This document shows positions 46,022-57,840 of a stretch of DNA of 64,000 nucleotides, one piece after another (the first letter of the stretch is position 1; each line of letters opens with the position of its first letter). The stretch spans positions 21,394,597 to 21,458,596 of the forward strand of contig NC_077242.1 in assembly GCF_947179165.1 (NCBI RefSeq), read 5' to 3'. The stretch is from Solanum dulcamara. Taxonomy: Eukaryota; Streptophyta; Magnoliopsida; Solanales; Solanaceae. The notes under the pieces were generated by a model, which worked only from the letters and a program-made list of their open reading frames with translations, was not told the DNA's origin and searched no databases. The position numbers and the translations under genes were made by a program.

Positions 46022-46304
46022 CTCTTTCCATTCCATATTAGATGTATATCTTACTAAAAATATTTGTCCAATATTATTTGATCACTTACTAAATCAAGAT
46101 AGAATTAATTATTTTTTCCTATTTTACCCCTACAATTAATATGGCCTTTTGAATGTAAATAATTTCCAATACTAGCTATTTCTATACTCTATATATTGCA
46201 TTGATATAAATAAATGGCAAAATAATAAAGTCTTTCAATGTATTAATGATTTCTTAATCATCGCATAAAGTTGAAAATGTCCATCTAATATGAAATGGAA
46301 AGAG
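46022..46304. mobile_element. Stowaway-like MITE (Tc1/mariner)
   Basis: The 283-base AT-rich element has terminal inverted repeats CTCTTTCCATTCCATATTAG and its near-perfect inverse (CTAATATGAAATGGAAAGAG), flanked by TA on both sides (46020-46021 and 46305-46306). The ends match the Stowaway CTCYYTCCRTTCC consensus. No ORF. It would be mobilised by a mariner-like transposase in trans. Confidence 0.93.
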
Positions 46305-46415
46305 TATAATTTATTTAATTAATTATGCTTATCAATATTACTTTAAAATTATTACCATTTATGGCACAATTTTAGCTTTAATAGTCTTTTACATTAATAG
46401 TATCTCCAAGTACAT

Positions 46416-46563
46416 TTTGTACTCTCTTTTTCTTTGTGTCTCTCCTTCTTCTTTTTTTTTCTTTTTTTCCTACTCTTTCTCTCTTTCTATATTTTTTTTT
46501 GTACTCTCTCTCTTTCACCGCGTCTCCTTTTTTTTCCTGTCCTTTTTTTCTTTTTTTCTCTTT
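46416..46563 (+). repeat. Pyrimidine-rich low-complexity tract
   Basis: An almost pure C/T strand (CTCTCTTTTTCTTTG, TTTTTTTTTCTTTTTTTCC and similar). The 63-codon ORF over it is a product of composition and not a gene. Confidence 0.85.
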
Positions 46564-46599
46564 TAAAAGTAATAATTAATTATCTTAATTTAAATAATT

Positions 46600-47380
46600 T
46601 TGAAATATTTGAAATTCAAATATAAAACTTGTAATATATTTCTATTAAAACTATTTTAATTATATATTCACCACATTTTAATTATAATATATTGAATTCA
46701 AAATCTATTATAATTATATTTTATTTTTTCTCTAATTAACGAAATAAATTATTATATTAAAAATATTTTAGTTATATATTCACCACGTGCATTGAAACAT
46801 ACTTATAATATGTATAATATATTGAATTCAAAATGTATGATATTTCAAATTTAGTATTATACATTGTTATGAATTCGACGTCGTTATTTCAACAAATGTA
46901 ATACATTTCTAACAACGTAAATTAATTTAAATAATACTGAAATATTTAAAATTCACACATAATACTTATAATATATTTATATTAAAAATATTTTAGTTAT
47001 ATATTTGCTATGTGCATTAAAACATGATTATAATATGTATAATATATTGAATTAAAAAATATTATAAATATTTTTACTTTTTTCTCTTATTAACGGTGCT
47101 AAAATATATTATTGTACTAAAAATATTTTAGTTATATATTCACCACGTGCATTAAAATATGCCTATAAATTATAATATAATATATTGAATTCAAAATCTA
47201 TTATAATTATTTTTTATTTTTTTCTCTTATTAACGGAATATATTATTTTATTAAAAATATGTTAGTTATATCTTCACAATGTATATTGAAAAATGCTTAT
47301 AATATGTATAATGTATTGAACTCAAAATGTATTATAAGTGTAGTTTATATTTATTTATTTTATTAATGATGTCAAAAATA
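46600..47380 (+). repeat. AT-rich degenerate tandem repeat
   Basis: Blocks such as TTAGTTATATATTCACCACG, ATAATATATTGAATTCAAAA and TTTTTTCTCTTATTAACGG recur about five times at ~110-230-base spacing (for example ~46766, ~46994, ~47126, ~47258). It looks like a decayed satellite-like array. An AG-rich tract follows at 47454-47504. Confidence 0.72.
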
Positions 47381-47505
47381 TTATATTTTTATAGCTTAAA
47401 AAAATTAATTTTACCAAACATCCTTAAATATATTAAAATAAATTGAAATTTAAAAGAGAGAGGGAAAGAAAGAGAGAGGAATAAAGAGAAAGGGGGAGAG
47501 AGAGA

Positions 47506-48098
47506 CCCAACAAAGTATGTCCACAAGTCTCTACAAATTGTACAACCCAGTTGGTTGGGAACAGTCCCCAATAATACCAACAACTATATATTAGGCTCAA
47601 GTGCCAAATCTACAAACAACCAACAATTGTAGGAAGAATAGAGCTTACCAATCCTCAGCTGAGACCACATCCCTACTGCAAAGGCCAATCAGGACCTCTA
47701 TCTAAACCTGCAACACGAATGCAGCGTATAAGGTCAGATGTCAGTGGTGGAGGCTATCAGAGTTTCTCCAGGTGGTATCTCTATTATCTTTTTTACCACA
47801 ACTATTTATAATTTCACTTTCTACCTTACATACCAGTACATTTTCATTTCTACTAACGTCTCATTACCTGAGGACGCTGCATTCGTGCTGCAGGTTTAGA
47901 TAGAGGTCCTGATTATCTTTTGTAGTAGGGATGTGGTCTCAGTTGAGGATTGGTAAGCTCTATTCTTCCTGCAGTTGTTGGTTTTTTTTGTAGATTTGGC
48001 ATACTTGAGCCTAATATATAGTTGTTTGTATTGTTGGGGACTGTCCTAATCAGTTGGGTTGTACTATTCATAGAGACTTCTGGACATACCTTGTTGGG
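47506..48098. repeat. Inverted repeat (LTR palindrome 1), arms ~222 bp, spacer ~146 bp
   Basis: The left arm 47506-47727 and right arm 47874-48098 are reverse complements with scattered mismatches. ACAACTATATATTAGGCTCA on the left equals the inverse of TGAGCCTAATATATAGTTGT on the right, and AACACGAATGCAGCGT matches ACGCTGCATTCGTGCT inverted. The right arm is part of the LTR ending at 48384. Confidence 0.9.
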
Positions 48099-48600
48099 CC
48101 TTCTTAGTTTCCATGTATAGCCTTGTCGGTTTATTGTATATATGATTTCAGTTGCAGCCTTGTCGGCTTGCTATTTCCTTATCAGTTAAGTTGGCCTTGA
48201 CGATCCTTTTATTATGTTATTGATATTATTGTGACCCCGCTGGTCTAGTTATCTTATTTTATCAGGTTATTGTGACGGCCTTGTAGAGCCCTTATGGTTT
48301 CAATTTTTTTATGTATCTATTGGTTCACTTAATTAAGTGAGGCACAGGGTACCTGTTGCATCTTTCTTAGTTTAGAGTGTGACAAACTTGGTATCAGAGT
48401 AGGTCGTATCTCACAGAGTCCACAAGTCATGTCTAGTAGAGTCTTGCTTATGGGTGTGTTGTGCACTACACTTGTAATCAGGAGACTACGAGGCATTTAG
48501 AAATAGTTATTAATCTTTCATCACCTACATCGTGCGTTATAGTTAAGCTATACGAAATTACTTCTAATTCACACTTTGCCTAAATGTCCTATAAATTCTA
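47874..48600 (+). mobile_element. Gypsy LTR 3' end, primer site and leader (family E fragment)
   Basis: An LTR end (...TTTAGAGTGTGACA at 48384) is followed by the primer site AACTTGGTATCAGAGT (48385-48400). About 200 bases of leader with the typical GTCTAGTAGAGTCTTG block come next. No gag follows; the fragment fades out near 48600. Its U3 side is replaced by the inverted arm described separately. Confidence 0.85.
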
Positions 48601-48793
48601 TCAATTAAAGTCAATCTTATATTAGGTCTAAAGGCAAAATTAAGTTAACATAAATTCATATGTGCATCTGCTCTAGATTAATATTTTTAACGGACCTGAC
48701 ACAAAGATCTTATCCCTCGTGGCGGTCGGGGGTTGAGCCACACACCCCCAAGCCTTATCATAAATAAAAAGGAAAGTACAAGAAGGGGGACAT
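48601..48793. other. Unassigned spacer
   Basis: No ORF. It contains a GC-richer stretch (CCCTCGTGGCGGTCGGGGG, ~48715) unlike its surroundings, possibly a fragment of another repeat. I cannot name it. Confidence 0.4.
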
Positions 48794-50547
48794 TGTTACA
48801 CCCCAAGAGGGTACCCTAGACGTGGGCGACACTCAAAAACCATTACTGGCTCCTAAGCGAACCACTTGGCCTGATCACACATCCATTCATTTATTCAATC
48901 AGTGGAATACTTAAAATCAAGAGATAATTAGGTGGGAAATCCCAATCAATAATCTAACTCAAGAAAGAAAGAAAGGCCACAGGCCAACAAATTGAACTCC
49001 AATCTATGTCATTAAAATAATCTGACAAGAACAAATCAAGGAAATAAAATACTCCATCGACCCATCACTATCTAGTCTATGAAGCCTCTATCACTAGTAT
49101 TTAATTGGTGCCAATGACAGGTTCGTGGCTATCTTAAATCAGAATAAAAAGACTAAACTCAATGAAAGAATATCATAAGTGGTATCCTCCGAATATAGGA
49201 GAGGACTCACTAATAAGCTGAGTGTGAATAGATTCTCAATGGTGCGCCTATTGATGACCCCTTAAACCTGTTTTTGCATCATGAAATGATGCAGGTCCAA
49301 ATAGATGTCAGTACATGGAATGTAAGAGTATGTAATATGGTAGAATAAAACATGCATCAAGGTAGAATAATACCAGTTCAGATATCTCAAATCAGAAGGA
49401 TAAGAGAGACTCAATCAAGGTGTCATAAGTCTAAAGTAAGAATGCGATATAGACAAAGACCAATCATATATAATCCAATCCAATCATCGATAATTCAATT
49501 CAATTCAATAATATACAATTCGATCCAATCCAATCATATTTAATCCGTTTCAATCCAATCATATATAATCCGATTCAATCCAATTATATACCATCCAATC
49601 CAATCATTAACTCAGCGAATAAAGTCAATAGACTCAACTCAATAGACATGTGAATTAAAATTTAGAAATGTTATACCAATCAACTCAATCATCTACATTA
49701 CCAATCAAACCAATCAACCAAGTATTTAATCAATTCAATAATAAACTCAAAGGACTCGACCCAACAGATATGCAAATTAGAATTTAGCAATGTTTTACAA
49801 TTCAACTCAATCATCTACAATCTTAATCAAGCTAATCATATCTTGCACAATCCACTCAATTTGGGAGTTTCTCTAACCAACAACCATCATCTATGAGCCA
49901 GTGATGTGCAACAAGCCAACATTGTTGCCACGTCCGTCCATACTTTGCCAGGGTATGAATGAATCAACCAATCATGGATCTATCAATCAATCATGTCCTA
50001 TCATGTCAAGACAATGAAATAGGAAAACATCCGACTTTAGCGGTCCAATCCCTTCCTACGTTGGCTACGTAATTCATGGGATTCGAGTATGGACTATACT
50101 CTTACCCAATTCGGTGCTCAATACTCCTCCCAAGACTCAATATGCTCAATCTATCAGGTGAGTGAAATACTCAAAATACTCATTTAGTTTCTTTTGGACT
50201 TAGTTTAAATCAACTCATTTAGTCTCACTGGACTCTTTTTAAAACTCAATCAATCTGGTCTCATTGGACCTTTTTTCAAAACTCAATCAATGCAGTAAAT
50301 ATTAAATGCATTTAAAATATAATTTTAATCCCTCAACTCAATCTCCAAATAGACGTTTTAATATAAAAATGCTCAACTCGTTTATACTCAAAATACTCAT
50401 GCTCAAAATAATAATTAAGAGACTACTCAAACTCAATTCATGCTTAAACTCTTTCTAAATCAAAGATGAAAATAATCATTCTTTGAACTTAAAATAGTGC
50501 ATAAATAATTTATGCAAAAACGTTCGCAAATTATTTTTTTAAACTCC
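48794..50547 (-). repeat. LTR fragment, family A
   Basis: It starts TGTTACACCCCAAGAGGGTA on the plus strand and parallels the LTRs of element 2 and the inverse of the solo LTR at 24846 (GAGGGTACCCTAGACGTG, later ATGCAAAAACGTTCGCAAAT). Similarity stops near 50547, so about the last 900 bases of a full family-A LTR are missing. A local expansion of CAATCCAATCATATATAATC-like units lies at about 49460-49610. Confidence 0.85.
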
Positions 50548-50764
50548 TTATCAAACAATCATTTATACTCAAAATCCTCATAAGACTCCAATCGAATCAA
50601 ATTATGCAATTTATATTATGTAGTCACATTAGACTCCAATCCACTCCATCTCAAGACATCATCATCAACACTACCTCTTCATCAATCATTTTACCTTTTT
50701 TAAAATAAAACATCATTTACATCATCATCAAACATCTTGCTCCAAAATTATCATTTAACTCTAT
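50548..50764. other. Unassigned spacer
   Basis: AT-rich with repeated CATCATC motifs. I see no ORF and no clear similarity to the LTRs on either side. Confidence 0.4.
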
Positions 50765-52131
50765 GTTCAATTTCATCATTCCCACTTTATTTTTGAAAGA
50801 CCAGAAATGACCTAAGGTGATTTCCTACTGATTTTCACCCCAATTTGTGCTAAAGGTAAATAATTTACTCCTTAATATTGTAAATTGATTCCTAGAACCC
50901 ATAATCTATGGTGAGTGATCTTGAGGGAGGGTTTTAGCTTGAAAATTAACGGTGGAAAGTAGCCCTAGAATGGGGTTAGGATCATGGGACTTTCCTAGGA
51001 TGAGAATTGTGTTATTATTCATATTAGTTAGGCGTTTTGTTGATCCTTTTTATGTATTTACTATTTTTAGACCAAGAACAAGTGAAATAAACTCGGAAAA
51101 GAAAAGCTCTTACACCTTAGAGTTGTTGAAGCTTGAATTAGAGGTAGGTGATTATTTTGTTTTCCGTACGTGTTCCATGTACTTGCTAAATTACTTCATG
51201 GTATGGATGTGTGTATATGAATAGGGAAGTATGTTGTATATAAATATGGAAGTATGCTATCGAATATGTAAAATGATCACTTATTGGCCTGTTTTGTGAT
51301 GAACCTATTTTTGGTGATATAATATGGACTATTGTTGGTAATTTGTAATTGATTTGCATAATTGGATCGAGTGTCATGTTTTGACACATAGTTGAATCGG
51401 GTGTCATATTCCAACACATATTTGGACCAGTTGTCATGTTCTGACACAAACCTTGAATTGGGTGTCACGTTCTGACATAAGTTAAGTGTTTGCAGGTCTC
51501 ATGAGAGGACCCTTATGTGAAGTTGCATGATATTGAGATTCTTGAACTGTGATCTTGTTGAGTACTGATTAAGATGAAAATGATTAAGTTTATTCTTTTT
51601 ATATGTGCTTACTATGTTGGGTTTACTTGTCCATGATCCATTTACTGGCTAGCCGTGTGATATTTTATACTGATACTATACTTGCTCTGTCTTTGTTGAG
51701 TACAGAGAATATTCATCCGACTGCAGAGAGGCCTCGCCTAGAGGACTGATAGTGTTTGAGTTCAAGGGTGAGCTATTCTTTCAGGCTGCTTGAACTCTTT
51801 CTCTTTTATTCTAGTCCTTCTTTCGGGACTTAGATGTTAGACATTGGTGTTATTTTAATGACTTTTTGGGAATTGTATTTCCTTTCTTAGACTTAATGAT
51901 TCCTAGAGTTTTGGTACGTATAACGTTCAGTTCCTAGGATATTTTCTGTATTTAGGGTTGATAACTAGATATTTTTGGGTTTATGGGAACTCAGCTTATA
52001 TTTTATTGATTAAACCTACTTCCGCATCTTTAAAATTGTCTATATCATTACAATGATTGTTAGTTGGCTTGTAGAATGGTTCTCCTACTGAAGGTTTAGT
52101 GTGGGTGTCAGTCACAGCGGGTCAAGATAGT
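50765..52131 (+). repeat. LTR fragment, family B (5' truncated)
   Basis: It begins inside the LTR (TTTTTGAAAGACCAGAAATG) and ends ...AAGATAGTGACA at 52131. Its first 600 bases are the inverse of 59878-60443. Its last 650 bases parallel 53491-54152 (ATGAGAGGACCCTTATGT, then GCCTAGAGGA.TGATAGTGTT). It therefore belongs to the family of element 5. The small ORFs in it are chance. Confidence 0.88.
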
Positions 52132-52329
52132 GACAGAAAATAACATATAGCTAAAAACTTAGGAAATAAGCAACAAGTAGTAGTTAACATATAAGGCACA
52201 TAACACACATAATCCTATAAAAAAGTAATCTATAGATTTCCTTATTTTAATATCGGGGATAAGTTGACTGACCTAGATTATGTTAGTCAGGTTATGAACC
52301 ACCATAAGATCGGAAGTAAGATTTATGTC
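52132..52329. other. Spacer between LTR fragments
   Basis: Roughly 200 AT-rich bases with no ORF or recognisable repeat. Confidence 0.5.
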
Positions 52330-54152
52330 TGTAACACCCCAAAAAAAAATCGCCAAGACTCAAACCATTTTTCATATACACTTAGACTCGAACTGAATGA
52401 ATTCTAATTGTATATGTGAGTTAGGATCAATTTCTAAGTATTTTATTTATATTAGATGTGGTTTAGGTCTTTAACACCAAGCCAAGTCCAAAGAATTTCT
52501 ATCAGCTAAGTTTTCGAATGAGTTTGTATAAAGGTCAACTTCAAATGACCATATCTCCTAGAATATAATGAATTTGTGGCATATGAACTATCAAATTAAA
52601 GGTATTTGCTACTTATTTCCAATGCTACCAATATTATATTTTTTGGAGTTTGGAGGGAAACGTTATGATCGTTTTACTGAAGCATATTCGGACAGGACAA
52701 TTTGGCGAGCTCACCTGCCAATTTGGTGACTCGCGGAATGGTTCAGTGACAAGCCTATTTAGCTCACCGAATGGATCCAAAATCCTCCATAAACTATTAT
52801 TTTAGGTGAGCTTAAACACCATTTGACGACTCACTGAATGATTCGGCGAGGAGACCTCCAACTCACTGAAATTGTCGACGGAATTTAATAAAAGGTGATT
52901 TTTCTCAATATTTCAACCTAATAATATTTTTATACATAGAGATACTCTCAAAATCCCAAATTCTCCTTCTCCCAAAGATCAAGAATTTCAAGAAAGGGAT
53001 TTCTCAAATATTGGGAGATCTAAAGGCTCCATGTTCAAGATCTCCTTCACAAATCCATAGATGGATTTCTCAACTTCAAGTTACAAGGTACCAAACCCAA
53101 TACTTTTATCCAATAACTCATAAGATTTAGATATGTAAGGCTACTCATAGCGTTCGATTGATTTCATCCATGTACCCTACATCTTCATTGATTCAAGTTG
53201 AGTTGAGTTTAATATTCCATGAGTTGAGTTCTTGGATTATCTATAATTTCTATTGAGTTTTTTTGTATATAAATTCATATGTATTAATGATGTTCTTGAG
53301 TTGAGTTTTGTTGAGAGTATGAATTCATGTATTCATTCACATGAATCCAAGATGAGATTTAATTATTGTCATAATTTATCTTGAGGTTGAGATTGATGGT
53401 TTTTATGCAAATATTGCTTTCAAAGTGAGATGATGCATATTTTAAATCTTGGATCGGGTGTCATGTTCCGACATAAATTAAGTATTTATAGGTTCCATGA
53501 GAGGACCCTTATGTAAAGTTGCATGATATTGAGATTGTTGAACTGTGATCTTGCTAAGTACTTATTTAGATTAAAATGGTTAAGTTTATTTTGTATATAT
53601 GTGCTTACTATGTTGGGTTTAGTTGTCCATGATCCATTTATTAGCTAGCCGCGAGATTCTACCAGTACATGGTTAATTTTATGTACTGATACTACACTTG
53701 TCCTATCTTTGTTGAGTCAGTGTATATTGAGTTGGCTGCGGAGAGACTTTGCCTAGAGGAGTGATAGTGTTGGATTTTAAGGGTGAGTAATTCTTTCAAG
53801 TTGCCGTGAACTCTCTCTCTCTTTTATTCTAATCCTTCTTTGGGACTTATATGTCAGACTTTGGTGTTATTTGAATGACTTCTTAGGAATTGTATTTCCT
53901 TTCTTAGACTTAATGATTGTTAGAGTTTTGGTACGAATGACTTTCAGTTCCTGGGATATTTTCTGTATTTTGGGTTGATAACTAAATATTTCTGGGTTTA
54001 TGGGAATTCGACTTATATTTTATTGATTAAACCTGCTTCCACATCTTTAAAATTATTTATATCATTGCGATGATTATTAGTTGGGCTGGAGAATGGTTCT
54101 CCCACTGGAGGGTTAGTGGGAGTGCTAGTCATGATGGATTGGGATCGTAATA
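52330..54152 (+). repeat. Mosaic 5' LTR in front of gypsy element 5
   Basis: It begins TGTAACACCCC and ends just before a primer site, so it sits as a 5' LTR. The 3' part (about 53447 on) is family B, as at 51445-52131. The 5' part is different: 53150-53350 resembles the family-A solo LTR near 25550-25750 (CCCTACATCTTCATTGATTC), and 52330-53100 matches neither. The 3' LTR of the element starts TGTAATGACC instead. I infer a recombinant LTR or two fused fragments. Confidence 0.75.
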
Positions 54153-54168
54153 AAGTTGGTATCATAGT
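54153..54168 (+). other. Primer-binding site, element 5
   Basis: AAGTTGGTATCATAGT directly follows the LTR, a one-substitution form of the TGGTATCAGAG tRNA-Met site. Confidence 0.82.
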
Positions 54169-54371
54169 CCTAGATTCATTGATCTCATCATACCAAAATG
54201 AGTCTGGTAGAGTCTTGCGGAATGGTACAGAGACATCTGTATTTTCTTTGAGAGGCTACATGACTATAGGAAAAGTTTTTCTATCTTTTTTCCTTCGTGC
54301 TATAACTTGATTCCAATTGGTATCTGGTGATCCAAATTGGTATTTAACCCCCTTCACTCTCTTTTCCACAG

Positions 54372-55800
54372 ATGGTTAATACCCGCTAAAATGGTGTTCG
54401 GCCCATAACTCCAGTCGATCCAGAGGAGGAACCAGCCATTTAAGGGCATAGTAGAGGTAGAGATAGGAGAGGGAGATGCGACACAGGTCGAGGGAGAGAA
54501 GCACCTGCCAGGGTTGAGGTTCTGGTTGAGGAAGTACCAGTAGGTGAGGCCCATCCCACTCCCAGAATGAGTTAGAGGAGAATCTAAAGGTTGACAAGGA
54601 GGAGAATACTGAGCAGGTGAACGACAACCAAATAGGGGATATCGGTCTTCCCTCTCTAGACCATATACTAGCACAGTAGATAATGGCCTTTCTAAGTGGG
54701 TTAGCTGGCACTAACGCTATTCCCACCATACCCACAATACTAGCTCATATTGCTCGCCCTTTTGTTGCTGTAGTTCTGCTGATAGATGAGGTTGTAGGCA
54801 CTGATGCCTTCTTCAGACCACTTATGAGCCTTGTTATGACCGGCACTGACCATAACATACTCACCAAGTTCCTAAAGATCAAAATCTCAGTCTTCCATGG
54901 TACTGAGAATGAGGACACCTATGAGTTCATTCTTGACTGTTATGAGAGGTTGCACAAGTTGGGGATAGTGCACTAGCATAGATTGGAGTTTGTCATATTT
55001 CAATTGTAGGGTGAGGCCAAATAGTGGTGGAGGGATTATGTAGAGTGTCATTCACCAGTGTTGCCCCCACTTACTTGGGTCTAGTTCCATACTTTATTCT
55101 TGGAAAAATATGTACCACGCACCTTGAGGGACCTCAAAAAGGATGAGTTCATGGACTTGGAATAGGGTGGTATGTCTGTGGATGTTTATGAAACCAAATT
55201 TCATGCGCTGTCCAGGTATGCTACTCAGCTGGTAACTATAGAGTAAGAGAGGATCCGGTTGTTTGTGAAGGTGTTGAACCCTAAATTATAGGTGTTGTCA
55301 GTTCACATGACTTCATTAGGCAGGAGTTTTAATGAAGTCACTGATTTTGTGAAGAAGGCAGAGGGTCTGAGGAGAGTTGGGCAAGCCAAGGCTTTGTCTA
55401 AGAAGCCTAAGAGCATAGGTAATTTTTAGGGATCCTATTCTAGAGAGTCAGATAAGTCGGTAATTGCAACCTGGCCTATTCAATCAGCTCTGCCCACTTC
55501 TACTAACAGTTTTTCAAGTACTCCACAGTAGCATCCGACCCATGAGGGTCAAGGAGCATCGTTCCCAGTTAGTAGGTCATCCTTTGATCACGGTTGTTTC
55601 AATTATGGAGAGTCAGGGCATATAAAGAGAGAATGTCCTTACCCATGTGGGACAGTTTTAACACTGTAGTAGGCTAGAGAAGTAGTCCCCACAGGTGGGG
55701 GAGGCAATGATAGAGGACATCCACAGGGTAGGCGATGAGAAAATCAGAGAAGTCATGAGGGCCGAGGTAATAGTAGTGCAGGTCGAGGAGTAGCGTAGCC
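54372..55800 (+). pseudogene. Gag, element 5
   Basis: The start ATG at 54372 (MVNTR) is typical of this gag family. A frameshift occurs before 54683, and the main frame then reads LKIKISVFHGTENEDTYEFI, LDCYERLHKLGIVH, WWRDYVECHSP, FLEKYVPRTLRDLKKDEF and GGMSVDVYETKFHALSRYAT. A zinc-knuckle remnant (CFNYGESGHIKREC), with Tyr in place of the second Cys, lies near 55598. At least eight in-frame stops interrupt it, nearly all TAG at sites where relatives have Gln. The protein would form the particle core; this copy cannot. Confidence 0.86.
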
Positions 55801-55859
55801 AGGCAGGGAGGTGGCCCATCAAGATAACTAGGCTCAGTTTTTATGCATTTTTGGGCAAG

Positions 55860-56260
55860 ACCGTGGTAGAGGCGTATGACACAGTAATCAAAGGTACTAT
55901 TCTTGTGTGTTATTGGATGACTACTTTTTATTTGATCCGGGGTCTACTTATTTTTATGTGTCCGTGAAATATGCCTTGGGTTTTGATGTACTATGTGATA
56001 TACTTGATACCCCCTTCTATATTTCTACCCCTGCTAGAGAGTCAGTTATAGTCACTCATGTTTATTGTGCTTGTTACTTGATACCCCCATCTATGTTTCT
56101 ACCCCTGTTGGAGAGTAAGTCATAGTCACCCATGTTTATCATGCTTGTTCTGTGAAGCTTATGAGATTCTAGACTTGGGTTGACTTAGTGATTTTAGACA
56201 TGAACGATTTCAATGTGATCTTAGGCATCACTTAATTGTCCACCTATTTTATTGTACTTA
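55860..56260 (+). pseudogene. Aspartic protease, element 5, with a 74-bp duplication
   Basis: The active-site segment LLDDYFLFDPGSTYFYVSVK keeps D-x-G-S-T. The following region is disrupted by a tandem duplication: ACTTGATACCCCC starts both 56002 and 56076, giving a 74-base period that is not a multiple of three. The second half of the fold (DFNVILGIT-like, ~56205) is readable in another frame. The duplication alone would inactivate it. Confidence 0.85.
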
Positions 56261-56379
56261 ATTGTAATGCAAAAATTGTGGCTCTAGAGATCCCAAAGAG
56301 GGAAAGGTTAGAGTGGGAAGAGGTGTACAAGCCTAAGCCAACTAAGATTATATTATTTTTCCAAGATAGAAAAATGGTG

Positions 56380-57240
56380 GGACAAGGTTATTTGGCCTAT
56401 CTAGCCCATATTTAGAATGTTGATGTAGAGTCACCCTTTATTGAGTCTATTTCGGTAGTGCATGAGTTTCTAGAGGTTTTTCCTTTAGACTTGTCTGTAT
56501 GCCTCCCAACAGAGACATAAACTTCTGCATTGACTTAGAGTCGGGCACTCACCTAATTTACATTCCTCTCTATCGTATGGCTCTAGCAGAGTTGAGAGAG
56601 CTTAAGGCTCAAATCCAAGAACTCTTTGAGAAGGGATTCATCTGTCTTAGTGCTTCTTTGTGGGGTACTCCAGTGTTATTCATTAAGAAAAAAGATGGTA
56701 GCATGAGAATGTGCATTGATTACCGTCAACTGAATAAGGTTAGCATCCGAAATAAATATCCCTTCCCACGTATTTATGACCTCTTTGATCAGGTGCAAGG
56801 TGCATAAATCTTCTTAAAGACTAATCTCAGGTCTGAGTATCATTAATTGAAGATTAGGCCTGAAAATATGCCCCAAATAACTTTTAGAACTAGGTATAGG
56901 CACCATAAATTTTTGGTGATGTCGTTGGGCTGACTAATGCACCTGTAACCTTCATTAGTTTGATGAATGGGGTATTCAACCCATTCCTAGATTTATTTAT
57001 GATCGTATTTATAGATGATATTTTGGTATATTTAAAGAGTGGATAGGAACATGCAGATCATCTCCGTATTGTTCTAGGTGTTTTGGGAAAACAGAAATTG
57101 TATGCAAAACTATCTAATTACAAATTTTGGTTGCCTTTAGTTGTCTTTTTAGGCCATGTTATTTCAAAGGAAGGGGTAATGGTAGATCCACAAAAATTAA
57201 GGTAGTTAAAAACTGGATCGGCCTAGTTCCATGATAGAGG
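56380..57240 (+). pseudogene. Reverse transcriptase, element 5
   Basis: The clear part is 56499-56807: [40 protein letters not shown] and [23 protein letters not shown] then stops the frame, and frameshifts follow. The catalytic box FIDDILVY is still readable near 57005-57030 with both aspartates. Homology runs on to the tether (FVGLASYYRWLIKNF, ~57250). Confidence 0.85.
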
Positions 57241-57800
57241 CTAGGAGTTTTGTAGGACTGGCCAGTTATTATCGCTGGTTAATAAAGAACTTTACTTGAA
57301 TCACTACTCATTTAACAAGACTGACTCAAAAAGAGGTACCATTTGAGTGGATTGACAAATGCTAAGAGAGCTTCCAAAAGTGTAAGACTCTTCTGACTAC
57401 AACACCTATCTTGACCGTACTAGTTGAAGGTAAAGACTTTATTGTATATTGTGATGCTTCACATTCAGGTTTGGCTGTTATGTTGATGCAAGATAAGAAT
57501 GTTGTAGCTTATGCTTCGCGACCGTTGAAAGTACATGAGAGAAACTAACCGACTTATGACTTGGAGTTAGTAGTGGTAGTGTTTCCACTGAAAATCTGGA
57601 GGCATTATCTTTATGGCATCAAGTGTGAGGTGTTTACCAATCACCGCAGTTTGTAGCTTGTTTTCAGTCAGAAAGATTTGAATTTAAGATAGCAGAGGTG
57701 GATAGAATTGCTCAAAGACTATGATGTCAATATCCAGTATCATCCCGGTAAGGCTAATATAGTAGCAGAAGTCAAAAATCAGTTAGCATAGGAAGTTTAG
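57241..57800 (+). pseudogene. RNase H, element 5
   Basis: Readable pieces are TRLTQKEVPFEWIDKC, then FIVYCDASHSGLAVMLMQ with the first Asp, [36 protein letters not shown] with the Glu, and VFTNHRSL, where relatives have FTDHKSL (third acid lost). It ends near YHPGKANIVAE. Stops at ~57550 and ~57655 interrupt it. Confidence 0.82.
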
Positions 57801-57840
57801 CCTGTTTGGGATCCTACAAGCGGCCCCTCACTAGAGAGAT

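Noticed and set aside
46434..46625. 63-codon ORF rich in Phe and Leu
   Set aside because: Product of a pyrimidine-rich low-complexity tract.
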